Shown here piece by piece: positions 8,736-16,485 of a stretch of 64,000 bases of DNA (positions within the stretch are counted from its first letter, which is position 1; each line of letters opens with the position of its first letter). The translations under genes were made by a program, and so were the position numbers. The DNA lies in contig JARGOX010000007.1 in NCBI GenBank assembly GCA_029233925.1, forward strand, positions 124,001 through 188,000, read 5' to 3'. Under the pieces are notes generated by a model. The model was not told the origin of the DNA. It worked only from the letters and a program-made list of their open reading frames with translations, and made no database searches. The stretch is from Rhizobiaceae bacterium (GTDB lineage Bacteria > Pseudomonadota > Alphaproteobacteria > Rhizobiales > Rhizobiaceae).

Positions 8736-9641
8736 TCAACTCTTATTATTTGTGACAGAAGGATATAAAGATGTCTTTATATCCCATGATCCGCGATGTT
8801 CAAGCCATTCAGCCGTTTTTTTCAATCCGCCGAAGGCAAAAACATGGATCTGGCGGATCGGTGTGGTGACATTGGTGCGCACATGTTCCTCGATCGGCCC
8901 GACAACTGTTTCCGGCGAGTGTGAGGTTGCAAGCGTTGTCAGGGATAGCGCATTCTTCTTGAGAAACGAGATGGAATTGCCGACGCCGCACATGGCTGCA
9001 AATTTGATCAAGGTGGTGATTTTTGCCGGACCGGCAACGCCGAGATGAACAGGCAGGTCGATGCCATGGGATTTCAGTCCATCCGCCCACGAGATGAATT
9101 TCTGCGCATCAAACCCGAACTGGGTGACGATGCGCAATTTGGCGCCGCTGCGCTCGGCAAAGGCCTTCTTCAGTCGCAAGGCCTGCAGTGCGACTTCTTC
9201 GGAAAAATCCGGGCTTCCTTCCGGATGACCGGCAATGCCGATCTTGTTGATGCCGTATTTGTCAAAATATCCGGTTTCCAGGACTTCCATGGTGGAGGAG
9301 AACTCTCCTGCCTGACGTTCGAGTCCGCCGCCGATGATCAGGACATTGCGCACGCCGGCCTCTTCAGCCATCATTTTGATGCGCTCTTCCAGAGCATGTT
9401 TCGTGGTCAAACGGCGGGAGGCAAAATGCGGCACTGGTTCATAGCCGAGATCACGCAACCTGCCGGCTGCCTTGACCAGGGTTTCGTTGCTGTCTGTGCC
9501 GATGTCCGTCACATAAACACTGGTTCCCTGAGGGAAGAGGCCCGGCAGATCGGATGATTCAACCGCCTGTTTGGGCGCCACCTCAATGGAGGCTGCTATC
9601 CTGTCGCGATGGTGTGACGATATTTCAACCACTTTGCTCAT
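8736..9641 (-). CDS. metF: Methylenetetrahydrofolate reductase family protein
   Basis: About 301 residues form an FAD-dependent MTHFR-type TIM barrel, recognisable by VYVTDIGTDSNE near the N-terminus, the stretch around PVPHFASRRLT, and the GIAGHPEGSP and TQFGFD segments. The enzyme interconverts methylene-THF and methyl-THF; in this demethylation cluster the oxidative direction is expected. The start is ambiguous: ATG 9641 lies 10 bases after GGAAGG, while ATG 9647 lies 4 bases after it. Either start overlaps the end of the upstream small gene, which indicates translational coupling. It is shorter than eukaryotic MTHFR, as is normal for bacteria. It may be a specialised copy rather than the housekeeping metF. 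Confidence 0.85.
   Translation of the reverse strand: MSKVVEISSHHRDRIAASIEVAPKQAVESSDLPGLFPQGTSVYVTDIGTDSNETLVKAAGRLRDLGYEPVPHFASRRLTTKHALEERIKMMAEEAGVRNVLIIGGGLERQAGEFSSTMEVLETGYFDKYGINKIGIAGHPEGSPDFSEEVALQALRLKKAFAERSGAKLRIVTQFGFDAQKFISWADGLKSHGIDLPVHLGVAGPAKITTLIKFAAMCGVGNSISFLKKNALSLTTLATSHSPETVVGPIEEHVRTNVTTPIRQIHVFAFGGLKKTAEWLEHRGSWDIKTSLYPSVTNNKS
8761..8784. promoter_or_regulatory. 24-bp palindrome, candidate methionine-cycle (SahR-type) operator
   Basis: The left arm GGATATAAAGAT and right arm GTCTTTATATCC pair in 11 of 12 positions; only the central pair fails. The site lies inside the 3' end of the MTHFR gene and 36 bases upstream of the methyl-THF:corrinoid methyltransferase start. 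Nearly the same palindrome occurs upstream of the homocysteine methyltransferase (28663-28684). The core ATAAAGAT-ATCTTTAT resembles, from memory, operators of ArsR-type SAH-responsive regulators of methionine metabolism; the regulator itself is not in this window. Confidence 0.6.
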
Positions 9642-9942
9642 TCTCATTTACCCTTCCGCCTGCCTGGATCAATTCTTTCAAATGTTCTTTCGTGAACGTT
9701 TCTTCCAGTGTCGCTGCTGCCTTGTCCGCTTCGGATTCCAGATCGTCGGAAACCGTTTCGGGCGATCCTCTTCTCCACTCAGCGAGGTAGTCGTCTGTCT
9801 CGTGAGCGCCTGAACGCATAGCACACATATCGATGGCTTCTGTAAAGCGCAGCGATAACTCGCGTTTGGCGGTAGCACGGCCTTTCTTGACGATGACCTG
9901 TGCAGGTATGTCCCGCCAGTAAACGATAATCAGGTTGGCCAT
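9625..9942 (-). CDS. Small virulence-factor-family protein
   Basis: The 105-residue protein begins MANLIIVYWRDIPAQVIV and matches my memory of the short family annotated as virulence factor in alphaproteobacterial corrinoid/C1 clusters. The annotation is historical and says little about function. The C-terminal half is acidic and probably helical. A GAGGAGA site precedes the ATG by six bases, and the gene overlaps the MTHFR start. Constant company with MTHFR, a methyltransferase and a corrinoid protein suggests an accessory role in methyl transfer or folate handling. No catalytic motif or membrane segment is visible. Confidence 0.65.
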   Translation of the reverse strand: MANLIIVYWRDIPAQVIVKKGRATAKRELSLRFTEAIDMCAMRSGAHETDDYLAEWRRGSPETVSDDLESEADKAAATLEETFTKEHLKELIQAGGRVNENEQSG

Positions 9943-10130
9943 GGTCAGTCTCCTCGGTTGCCAAGATGCAGAATATCAGTTGACGCCGCTGGCTGTGCGA
10001 CGACGTTCTTTACGCTTAAAAACGACGCGTTCTGTTTTCAACCTCGATATGCCAACAATGTTGGATATACAGGCCAACTGAACGCTCGGAGGCACGGCTG
10101 GGCTTTGGCGCGCCAGTATTTCCTGGCCAC

Positions 10131-10880
10131 CTACCAGATGCCGCGCATGATACCTGTACGTATATAGAACCAGACAGGCGGATAATACCATTGTTTTGAC
10201 GGAAGGTTGACCGTGACAATTTTTTGTTTGCCCTGCAAAATGTCGGCTACGGCACGAATGCAGATCTGGCGGGAATGGGCAGCCATGATCATGGCGTAAG
10301 TGGCAATTGTATCGGCCGGTGAGGGTGTCATGCGTGCCTGATAGAGAACCGCGCCGGTGTCGACACCTTCATCAACACGGTGAACCGTCGTGCCGAAATT
10401 CTCCACGTCATTGTTGACCAGCGCCCAGTAGCCTCCCATCATGCCGCGGTATTTGGGGTTGATACCGGCATGATAATTGATGATCGGCGCATGGATTGCT
10501 GCAAGCGTCTTTGGTCTCAGCATGCGGCAGCCGACCAGCACGATGACGTTAGGTTTTTCCTCGGCAATGATCCTGGTACATTCTGCGTCATTCGCCGATG
10601 ACACAGAAATAATCCGTTGATCCGCGCCCGGCGCCGTCTGCAGTTCGAATTCATCAATGATCTGGGCCTCGCGCTTTGTGGCAAAGCGCTTGCCAAGGCG
10701 AGATGCGACCATGGTTGCCAATTGCCCGGCCGTGTTGACATAGCCGACCTTTCGGGCGCGCCTCTTCAACATTTCTGCTTTGGATTCCGGATTCTCCTCA
10801 ATCACAGTGATCGGACCGAAATGCTCTGAAAGCGCATTGAATATGACCCAAGGGTAGGGGCCACCAGCGGTAATTGCCAC
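10131..10880 (-). CDS. Formyltransferase-family protein
   Basis: The 249-residue reading contains a formyl-transferase N-terminal fold with its Asn-His-Asp catalytic set: Asn135 and His137 in INYHAGINPKYRG and Asp174 in DEGVDTGAVLY. Family members use 10-formyl-THF to formylate amino sugars, purine intermediates or Met-tRNA. The acceptor here is unknown; the protein lacks the C-terminal domain of Met-tRNA formyltransferase. The only in-frame start is GTG at 10880, just inside the first beta strand (KIVAITAGG), with no ribosome site; the frame is open for 22 more codons upstream without a normal start. The true N-terminus is therefore uncertain. It lies between ExoD and the one-carbon genes on the same strand. 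Confidence 0.75.
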   Translation of the reverse strand: MAITAGGPYPWVIFNALSEHFGPITVIEENPESKAEMLKRRARKVGYVNTAGQLATMVASRLGKRFATKREAQIIDEFELQTAPGADQRIISVSSANDAECTRIIAEEKPNVIVLVGCRMLRPKTLAAIHAPIINYHAGINPKYRGMMGGYWALVNNDVENFGTTVHRVDEGVDTGAVLYQARMTPSPADTIATYAMIMAAHSRQICIRAVADILQGKQKIVTVNLPSKQWYYPPVWFYIRTGIMRGIW

Positions 10881-10943
10881 GATTTTGGTCTGTCCATCTG
10901 ACCGCTCCCGCGATTGGTCGCGCCCGGGCCTTGCGTTTACGCT

Positions 10944-11588
10944 TTACAAAACAGCTGCAAAAAGTGCTTTGGTCAAAAACAGGATGAGGGCAACGATCAC
11001 GGCTGAAAATATCCCAATTATGGTGCCTATACCGAGGCAATTGCCATCCTGTTCCGTGTGCGAAAGGCCGATTATTGCAAGCGCAAAGGCCGGCAGCCAG
11101 TTGCCCAGCGGTATGGGGATAACGACGATGATCGCCAGAAACAAAATGTAGATTCCGAAAATGCGCTCCCATATCGGTTTGCGCAGTGGCCAGTTTCTCG
11201 GGCGGATCCAGGCCTCCATCCATTTCAGCCAGGGGTCACAGCGGTGAATGACCTTTTCCAGCGTTTTTTTCCGGATGGAATAATTGGCCAGGCGTTGCGG
11301 CAGCCAGATCTTGTGGCGCCCCGAAACGATTTGCCAAGCTACGAAAAGCAGGGGAAGCCCCAGAACAAGCGTCGCGCCGGGCGGTAGTGGAATAAGGTTC
11401 GGGATCGCAAAGACCAGCAAAAATGCGCCAAAGGAGCGTTCATCAAGAGCTTCAGAGATCTCGCGCAAGGTGATCTGGGGCCCGGCTTTCCTGACGATCT
11501 CACTGAGAAGATCGGAAAGGCTCTCCGGATGAACGGGACCATCTGCCGAAACCTCTGGAATCATTGGATTTGCGGGCATGTCACTCAC
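10944..11588 (-). CDS. exoD: ExoD-family membrane protein
   Basis: About 214 residues with the ExoD (exopolysaccharide synthesis) pattern: a cytoplasmic N-terminal helical part (LSDLLSEIV through ISEALDERSFGAFLL), then four or so hydrophobic segments with the family-typical PNLIPLPPGATLVLGLPLL and GNWLPAFALAIIGL stretches. ExoD proteins are polytopic inner-membrane proteins linked genetically to exopolysaccharide production and alkaline tolerance; their biochemistry is unknown. I chose GTG 11588, with AGGGGA about seven bases upstream; an ATG three codons later is also possible. The gene interrupts the corrinoid cluster on the same strand and has no evident link with it. Confidence 0.8.
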   Translation of the reverse strand: MSDMPANPMIPEVSADGPVHPESLSDLLSEIVRKAGPQITLREISEALDERSFGAFLLVFAIPNLIPLPPGATLVLGLPLLFVAWQIVSGRHKIWLPQRLANYSIRKKTLEKVIHRCDPWLKWMEAWIRPRNWPLRKPIWERIFGIYILFLAIIVVIPIPLGNWLPAFALAIIGLSHTEQDGNCLGIGTIIGIFSAVIVALILFLTKALFAAVL

Positions 11589-11869
11589 CGTGAATCCCCT
11601 CTGGCGTTGCACGCAAAACCTGTTTCGACGCGGAAACAGACAGCAACGAAATGTCAATGGAATAAGTCAGGTTCTGTCCGTATCGATCCCTGTATCAGGA
11701 CGCCTTGTGCTTGTGAACTCTGCGCCTGACGACAGGAAATTGACCCCCGTTTTCAATAAGTCTCCCAACGATACCATGTGGGATGTTTACAAGGATTTAG
11801 CAAGGACTGAATATGTCATCTGTTTCGGCCGTCGGCAATGCGTCGGCGCTGACGATAGGCGCGTCTCCA

Positions 11870-12481
11870 TCAGGCAGAAACAATGGCTCCAGTCAGGTCA
11901 CCATAGCCGGTGAAGCGGTAGACATATTCCAATCCAAGGAATTGTGCTGCTTCCCTGGCTTTTTGTTGAAGTTCCTGATCCTCGGATTGAGACAGATAGA
12001 TGAGCTTGCGATAATTGCCAAAATACATGTCGCGCAATTCCGGGTGCTTTTTCAGGCCCAGTGGCTCGATGACAAAAACATCGAATTGCCGTGCTAGGAA
12101 ATCGGTGAGGAAAAAGGCGTCCAGATCATCCTCCCACTTTGCGAATTGCTCATTCCCGGCAAAGAAAGAGTAGCAATGAGGGCCAGCGATGCGTTCAACG
12201 CCTTCTTCCTTGCACAGTTTGTCCAGCATGCCGCCTGTGCCACAATCGGCATAGGCGATGTAGATGCGCGGAAACCCCTCGTCACGGGCCTGGTGGATGG
12301 CCTGTTGGACGCCGGGCACAATTCGATCGGGATAATTGTGCCAATGGGCGGGAAGGCAGGCAAGATCTATGTGCGACAGGCCATTTGCTTCACATATCGA
12401 CAGAATTTCGCGGGCAATGGCACCACAGGCAATGACGCGCACCCTGGAAGTATCAGCAATCTGCTCTGCATTCTCGTTCAT
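11870..12481 (-). CDS. DUF1638 protein of the corrinoid methyltransferase cluster
   Basis: The 203-residue protein matches DUF1638, with VRVIACGAIAREI near residue 14, CLPAHWHNYPDRIV near 43 and IAYADCGTGGMLDKL near 75. The conserved Cys and His residues in these motifs (CGA, AHWHN, DCGTGG) could bind a metal or corrinoid. DUF1638 genes recur beside MttB, corrinoid-protein and MeTr genes, and no activity is firmly assigned. The gene lies 31 bases downstream of the corrinoid-protein gene and is probably cotranscribed. A 281-bp gap without a gene separates it from exoD, so the operon may end here or restart further on. Confidence 0.75.
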   Translation of the reverse strand: MNENAEQIADTSRVRVIACGAIAREILSICEANGLSHIDLACLPAHWHNYPDRIVPGVQQAIHQARDEGFPRIYIAYADCGTGGMLDKLCKEEGVERIAGPHCYSFFAGNEQFAKWEDDLDAFFLTDFLARQFDVFVIEPLGLKKHPELRDMYFGNYRKLIYLSQSEDQELQQKAREAAQFLGLEYVYRFTGYGDLTGAIVSA

Positions 12482-12512
12482 GGTGATGTTTCAAGCCGGG
12501 CAATTTTGGATG

Positions 12513-13214
12513 CTAACCTGCATTGGCCATGGAATTGTGCTTGCGCTGGATGAATGTCCTTGCCGTTTCCACAGCAACCGCCGCATCCCGGCAATAGGCG
12601 TCAGCGCCGACAGCCATGCCAAATTCTTCGTTCAGTGGTGCGCCGCCAACCAGCACGATGTGGTCATCGCGAATGCCCTTTTCCTTCAGTGTGTCGATAA
12701 CCACCTTCATATAGGGCATGGTTGTCGTCAACAGGGCGGACATGCCGATGATATCGGGCTGGTGCTCTTCGATGGCATTGAGATAGTTTTCGACCGGATT
12801 GTTGATGCCGATATCAATGACTTCAAAGCCGGCACCTTCCATCATCATGCCGACCAGGTTCTTGCCGATATCGTGGATATCGCCCTTGACCGTTCCAATC
12901 ACCATTTTTCCGAGCTTCGGGGCGCCGGTCTCTGCAAGCAATGGACGCAGAATAAACATTCCGGCTTTCATTGCGCCGGCTGAAAGCAGCACTTCCGGCA
13001 CGAAGAGAATGCCATCACGGAAATCCTCGCCGACAATGCGCATGCCTTCGACAAGCGCCTTGGTCAAGACATCATAGGGCGTCCATTTGCGCTCCAGAAG
13101 GATGTTTGTTCCTTCTTCGATTTCTTCTTTCAGGCCGTCATAGAGATCATCATGCATCTGCTGCACAAGTTCATCATCGGACAGTTCGGATAGAATGATT
13201 TCGTCATCGGACAT
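12513..13214 (-). CDS. mttC: Methyl-accepting corrinoid protein (MtbC/MttC type)
   Basis: The 233-residue protein has an N-terminal helical cap domain (about residues 1-100) and a B12-binding domain with DIHDIGKN, in which His114 is the predicted lower cobalt ligand, followed by the SALLTTT and GGAPLN signatures. It would shuttle the methyl group between MttB and the methyl-THF methyltransferase. A GAGGAAA site lies six bases before the ATG. It is the first gene of the minus-strand cluster and is divergent from mttB across 282 bases, so both genes probably share a control region. Confidence 0.92.
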   Translation of the reverse strand: MSDDEIILSELSDDELVQQMHDDLYDGLKEEIEEGTNILLERKWTPYDVLTKALVEGMRIVGEDFRDGILFVPEVLLSAGAMKAGMFILRPLLAETGAPKLGKMVIGTVKGDIHDIGKNLVGMMMEGAGFEVIDIGINNPVENYLNAIEEHQPDIIGMSALLTTTMPYMKVVIDTLKEKGIRDDHIVLVGGAPLNEEFGMAVGADAYCRDAAVAVETARTFIQRKHNSMANAG

Positions 13215-13496
13215 CGGCGTTTCCTCGATGCTGGCAATTGTTGCGCGTATGAACCACGTATGTGCTTATCTTGACAAGAGTTATGATGCAAAGAATTCAG
13301 ATGTGACTTCTCAAAAACGACGCGGGGTGATTTGAAAAGCGACGATAAAAATCCCCCTGAAAGCGCCACTATCCTGTCGTCTGTCGCCATAGCGCCATGG
13401 CTTGGCGCATTGAGAAAGGCAGTTGCCGCAGGGTCGTCTAGCATGAACCGACACTTTTGGTGATGCAATGCGCTGGCCGCGCGAGAGGGTAGCACA
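13215..13496. promoter_or_regulatory. Divergent control region between the corrinoid-protein gene and mttB
   Basis: This 282-bp stretch holds the outward promoters of both corrinoid-system transcripts. It contains a perfect six-base stem hairpin, GCGCCA-tggct-TGGCGC at 13392-13408, about 90 bases upstream of mttB, which could be an operator or a leader structure. Neither the GTCGCAA nor the ATAAAGAT motif seen elsewhere in the window was found here. Confidence 0.4.
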
Positions 13497-15068
13497 ATGG
13501 AAATGGAAAAAACGGCGACAGAAGGCTCTGCAGGTCGGCGCGGGCGTGGTGCCTCGGGAGGCGCTGCTGCGCGCAGGGCGTCACGCAGCGGCGGCGGCCC
13601 GGGTCAGCAACAATTCTATATCAACCGCAAGATTGGCGAATACGAAGTTCTTGATGAGGAAGGTCTGGCGCTGATCGAAGCCAATGCCGATATTCTGCTG
13701 GAAGAAATTGGCATTGAATTTCGCGACGATGCGGAAGCGCTGGACATGTGGCGCAAGGCCGGGGCTGATGTGCGCGGCGAACGGGTGCATTTTCCCAAGG
13801 GACTTTGCCGCAGCCTGTTGAAAACGGCGCCCTCCGTTTTCACCCAGCACGCACGCAATCCGGAACGCTCCGTGCAGATCGGCGGCAAGGCGGCCGTTTT
13901 TGCGCCAGTCTATGGTCCGCCCTTCGTGCGCGATCTCAACGGTGAGCGGCGCTATGCGACCATTCAGGATTTCGAGAATTTCGTCAAAATGGCCTATATG
14001 GCCCCGTCGATACACCATTCGGGCGGCACGCTGTGTGAGCCGGTTGATATACCGGTCAACAAGCGGCACCTGGATATGGTCTATGCCCATATGCTCTATT
14101 CTGACAAACCGTTCATGGGATCTGTTACCGCGCCGGAGCGGGCGCAGGATACGGTTGATATGTGCAAGATTCTCTTCGGTGCGGAATTTGTTGATCAGCA
14201 CTGCGTCGTTATCAATCTGATCAATGCCAATTCACCCATGGTTTTTGATGATACCATGCTTGGTGCGGCGAAGATCTATGCGCGCAACAACCAGGCCTGC
14301 ATCATCTCGCCCTTTATTCTTGCCGGTGCCATGAGCCCGGTCACAATTGCCGGGACGCTGACCCAGATTCTGGCCGAAGTGCTAGCAGGCGCTGCCTTTA
14401 CCCAACTCGTGCGACCCGGAGCGCCGGTTCTGTTCGGTACGTTTGCCGCATCGATTTCCATGCAATCGGGCGCGCCCACCTTCGGCACGCCTGAACCGTC
14501 GCTTGTTTCCTACGGCGCTGCACAATTGGCAAGGCGGCTTGGTTTGCCTTTCCGTACTGGCGGGTCGCTCTGCGGATCCAAGGTTCCTGATGCGCAGGCA
14601 GCCCATGAAAGCAGCAGCACCTTGAACATGACATTGCTGGCCGGAACAAATTTTGTCCTGCATTCCGCCGGCTGGCTGGAAGGCGGTCTCGTGTCGTCCT
14701 ATGAAAAATTCATGATCGACGTGGATCAACTGGGCATGATGCAGAAAATGGCGGAAGGCATTGATCTTTCGGAGAAAGCCCAGGCCATGGATGCCATCCG
14801 GGAAGTAGGGCCGGGCAGTCACTATCTTGGTTGCGCCCATACCCAGGCCAATTTCCAGACCGCTTTCTACCGCTCGTCGCTGGCCGACAACAATTCCTAT
14901 GAGCAATGGCAAATCGAGGGTGAAAAAAGAATTGAGGCGCGCGCCAATGATCTGTGCCGCAAATGGCTGGATTCCTACCAGGCGCCGCATCTGGATGAGG
15001 GCATCAATGATCAGCTCAGGGAATTCATCGTGCGCAAGAAGGAGTCCATGCCGGACGCTTTCACCTGA
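13497..15068 (+). CDS. mttB: MttB-superfamily methyltransferase, non-pyrrolysine
   Basis: The 523-residue protein belongs to the trimethylamine methyltransferase (MttB) superfamily TIM barrels, with family stretches such as GGTLCEPVD and SPVTIAGTLTQILAEVLAG. The reading frame is continuous and has no in-frame amber codon, so it cannot encode pyrrolysine. Characterised members of this non-Pyl branch demethylate quaternary amines such as glycine betaine, carnitine or proline betaine to a corrinoid protein. Glycine betaine is my preferred substrate because of the neighbouring ProXWV and dimethylglycine dehydrogenase genes. A GAGAGGG site precedes ATG 13497. Residues 10-36 form an Arg/Gly/Ala-rich basic, probably disordered extension (GRRGRGASGGAAARRASR). 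Confidence 0.9.
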   Translation: MEMEKTATEGSAGRRGRGASGGAAARRASRSGGGPGQQQFYINRKIGEYEVLDEEGLALIEANADILLEEIGIEFRDDAEALDMWRKAGADVRGERVHFPKGLCRSLLKTAPSVFTQHARNPERSVQIGGKAAVFAPVYGPPFVRDLNGERRYATIQDFENFVKMAYMAPSIHHSGGTLCEPVDIPVNKRHLDMVYAHMLYSDKPFMGSVTAPERAQDTVDMCKILFGAEFVDQHCVVINLINANSPMVFDDTMLGAAKIYARNNQACIISPFILAGAMSPVTIAGTLTQILAEVLAGAAFTQLVRPGAPVLFGTFAASISMQSGAPTFGTPEPSLVSYGAAQLARRLGLPFRTGGSLCGSKVPDAQAAHESSSTLNMTLLAGTNFVLHSAGWLEGGLVSSYEKFMIDVDQLGMMQKMAEGIDLSEKAQAMDAIREVGPGSHYLGCAHTQANFQTAFYRSSLADNNSYEQWQIEGEKRIEARANDLCRKWLDSYQAPHLDEGINDQLREFIVRKKESMPDAFT

Positions 15069-15151
15069 AAGAAGCCCGAAGACGGCCGGGCTATAGTGGC
15101 CGATATGATTGACCGGGACGTTTGGCGTTCTGCGTTTCGCGATGACCCGAA

Positions 15152-15946
15152 ATGAGCAAGGCAGGTGATACACTGGCAGGTGATGCACTGGCAGGTGATG
15201 CACTGGCAGGTGATGCACTGGCAGGTGATGCACGGGCAGGTGATGCACGGGCTGGCGATACTGTCTACGGACAAATCGAAAGGGCGCTGGAACCGCACGG
15301 ATTGATCCTCCGCGGTGGTCTGCATTTGATTGAGTCGGAGACGCTGGAGCAGGCCGCCGGGGCGCATCCGGCTTTTCGAACGATCATTCTGGTTGGGCAT
15401 GTCGGGTCCTCTTTCTGGCCGGCGTTCGATTCGTTTCGGAAAGATCACCAGGGGCCCGATCCGCTCGATGCCTGGTCCAGATCCGTGGCGGAGCCGATAG
15501 CCGATCGTTTCGGCTGCAACGCGCTCTATCCGTTTGAAAAACCCTGGCTGCCGTTTCAAAGCTGGATCAAGGCAGTCGAAGGGTTGCAACCGTCACCCCT
15601 TGGAATCTTGATCCATCCGCAATTTGGGCTGTGGCACGGCTACCGTGCCGCCTTTGGCTTCGAGCAGACCGTCGCGGTGCCACCGCCAGAAACGTTGCCT
15701 CATGCCTGTGACACATGCTGTGACAAGCCGTGCCTTTCGACCTGTCCGGTGGATGCAGTGCGTGCGCAAAGGTTTGACCTGCAGGGCTGCAGGCGCCATC
15801 TGGCCGGTCCGGAAGGGCAGGCGGGATGCTTGCAGTCGGGATGTCTGGCGCGCAATGCCTGTCCTGTTGGCGCTGGCTACCGGTACAATGCCGATCAGAT
15901 GCGCTTTCACATGCAGGCGCTGGAATTGCCAGCTGGAAAGGCCTGA
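15152..15946 (+). CDS. 4Fe-4S protein related to the epoxyqueuosine-reductase iron-sulfur domain, with repeat N-terminus
   Basis: The 264-residue protein carries CDTCCDKPCLSTCP and a second group CLQSGCLARNACP, enough cysteines for two 4Fe-4S clusters, in a context like the C-terminal iron-sulfur domain of QueG. The upstream part (about residues 40-180) resembles the domain that precedes these clusters in related proteins. Residues 4-38 are seven tandem copies of a five-residue unit (AGDTL, three AGDAL, two AGDAR, AGDTV) encoded by a 15-bp DNA repeat. ATG 15152 has no good ribosome site, so the repeat might be partly untranslated. It lies 83 bases after mttB on the same strand and could donate electrons to the corrinoid system; that role is a guess. 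Confidence 0.65.
   Translation: MSKAGDTLAGDALAGDALAGDALAGDARAGDARAGDTVYGQIERALEPHGLILRGGLHLIESETLEQAAGAHPAFRTIILVGHVGSSFWPAFDSFRKDHQGPDPLDAWSRSVAEPIADRFGCNALYPFEKPWLPFQSWIKAVEGLQPSPLGILIHPQFGLWHGYRAAFGFEQTVAVPPPETLPHACDTCCDKPCLSTCPVDAVRAQRFDLQGCRRHLAGPEGQAGCLQSGCLARNACPVGAGYRYNADQMRFHMQALELPAGKA
15161..15265 (+). repeat. Seven 15-bp tandem repeats at the 5' end of the 4Fe-4S gene
   Basis: Seven consecutive 15-base units with consensus GCAGGTGATGCACTG. Units 2-4 are identical, units 5 and 6 differ by one base, and the first and last are more diverged. Being a multiple of three, copy-number change keeps the reading frame. Confidence 0.9.
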
Positions 15947-15980
15947 ATGCATAGGTCTGAATGGCTAGGTCTGAATGGGC
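15939..15980 (+). repeat. Three 14-bp tandem repeats at the 3' end of the 4Fe-4S gene
   Basis: Three units of the form AGGTCTGAATGGCT; the first copy is most diverged and contains the stop codon of the 4Fe-4S gene. It is a second slippage-type repeat bounding the same gene. Confidence 0.7.
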
Positions 15981-16010
15981 CGAAATGCGCTCATTGCGCA
16001 ATGGAGCCGT

Positions 16011-16445
16011 CTACTGCAGGTCGAGGTCACCAATTTCCGTCAGGATCGTGTGCAGCATCTTTGCCTTTTCGCTGCCAATCCTGCGGAAAATTTCATCGTC
16101 CTCGATTTGTACCTGCTCTCTGATCTGGTGGATTCTTTTGAGACCCAACTCGGTCAGCACAAGATTGACCTGCCGATGATCCCGATTGGCGATGCGGCGA
16201 TGGACGATCCCGTCGGACACCATGCGATCAACCAGTTTTGTCAGCGTCGGCGGGTTCATCAAAACCACTTCGGCCAGATCACCCATGGTGAAATCGGTTT
16301 CGGTTTCCAGTATTTCCATGATGCGCCAGGCCTCGACCTGTACGCCAAATTCTTTCAAACGCCTGGTCAAAGAGGTATGGATCTTGCGGTGTGCTGTCGC
16401 CAATGAATAGGAGATATAGGACTGGACTGTGTATTTGCTCTGCAT
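16011..16445 (-). CDS. MarR-family transcriptional regulator
   Basis: The 144-residue protein has the MarR winged-helix layout: dimerisation helices at both ends and a central DNA-binding part (about residues 50-100) with LMNPPTLTKLVDRMVSDGIVHRR and the wing motif NRDHRQVNLVLTELG. It is divergent from the AmiC-like sensor and the amide uptake genes, separated by 77 bases that contain TTGACTTGGAAAGTG, and is probably their local repressor. MarR proteins commonly respond to aromatic or acyl-CoA ligands, which would suit a locus that ends in an acyl-CoA ligase. Confidence 0.88.
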   Translation of the reverse strand: MQSKYTVQSYISYSLATAHRKIHTSLTRRLKEFGVQVEAWRIMEILETETDFTMGDLAEVVLMNPPTLTKLVDRMVSDGIVHRRIANRDHRQVNLVLTELGLKRIHQIREQVQIEDDEIFRRIGSEKAKMLHTILTEIGDLDLQ

Positions 16446-16485
16446 GGTATTCCATTCTCATCGACGGAGTCAGATTTGAATTTAG

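Noticed and set aside
13497-15068. Pyrrolysine-dependent trimethylamine methyltransferase
   Set aside because: The frame has no internal TAG and no pyl genes are present, so this is the non-Pyl branch; trimethylamine as substrate is not supported.
15073-15092. AGCCCG/CGGGCT hairpin after mttB as terminator
   Set aside because: The six-base stem has an eight-base loop and no T-run follows, so termination is not supported.
14382-15248. Minus-strand protein starting with repeated HHLPV units
   Set aside because: It is the antisense reading of the 15-bp repeat and of mttB, not a gene.
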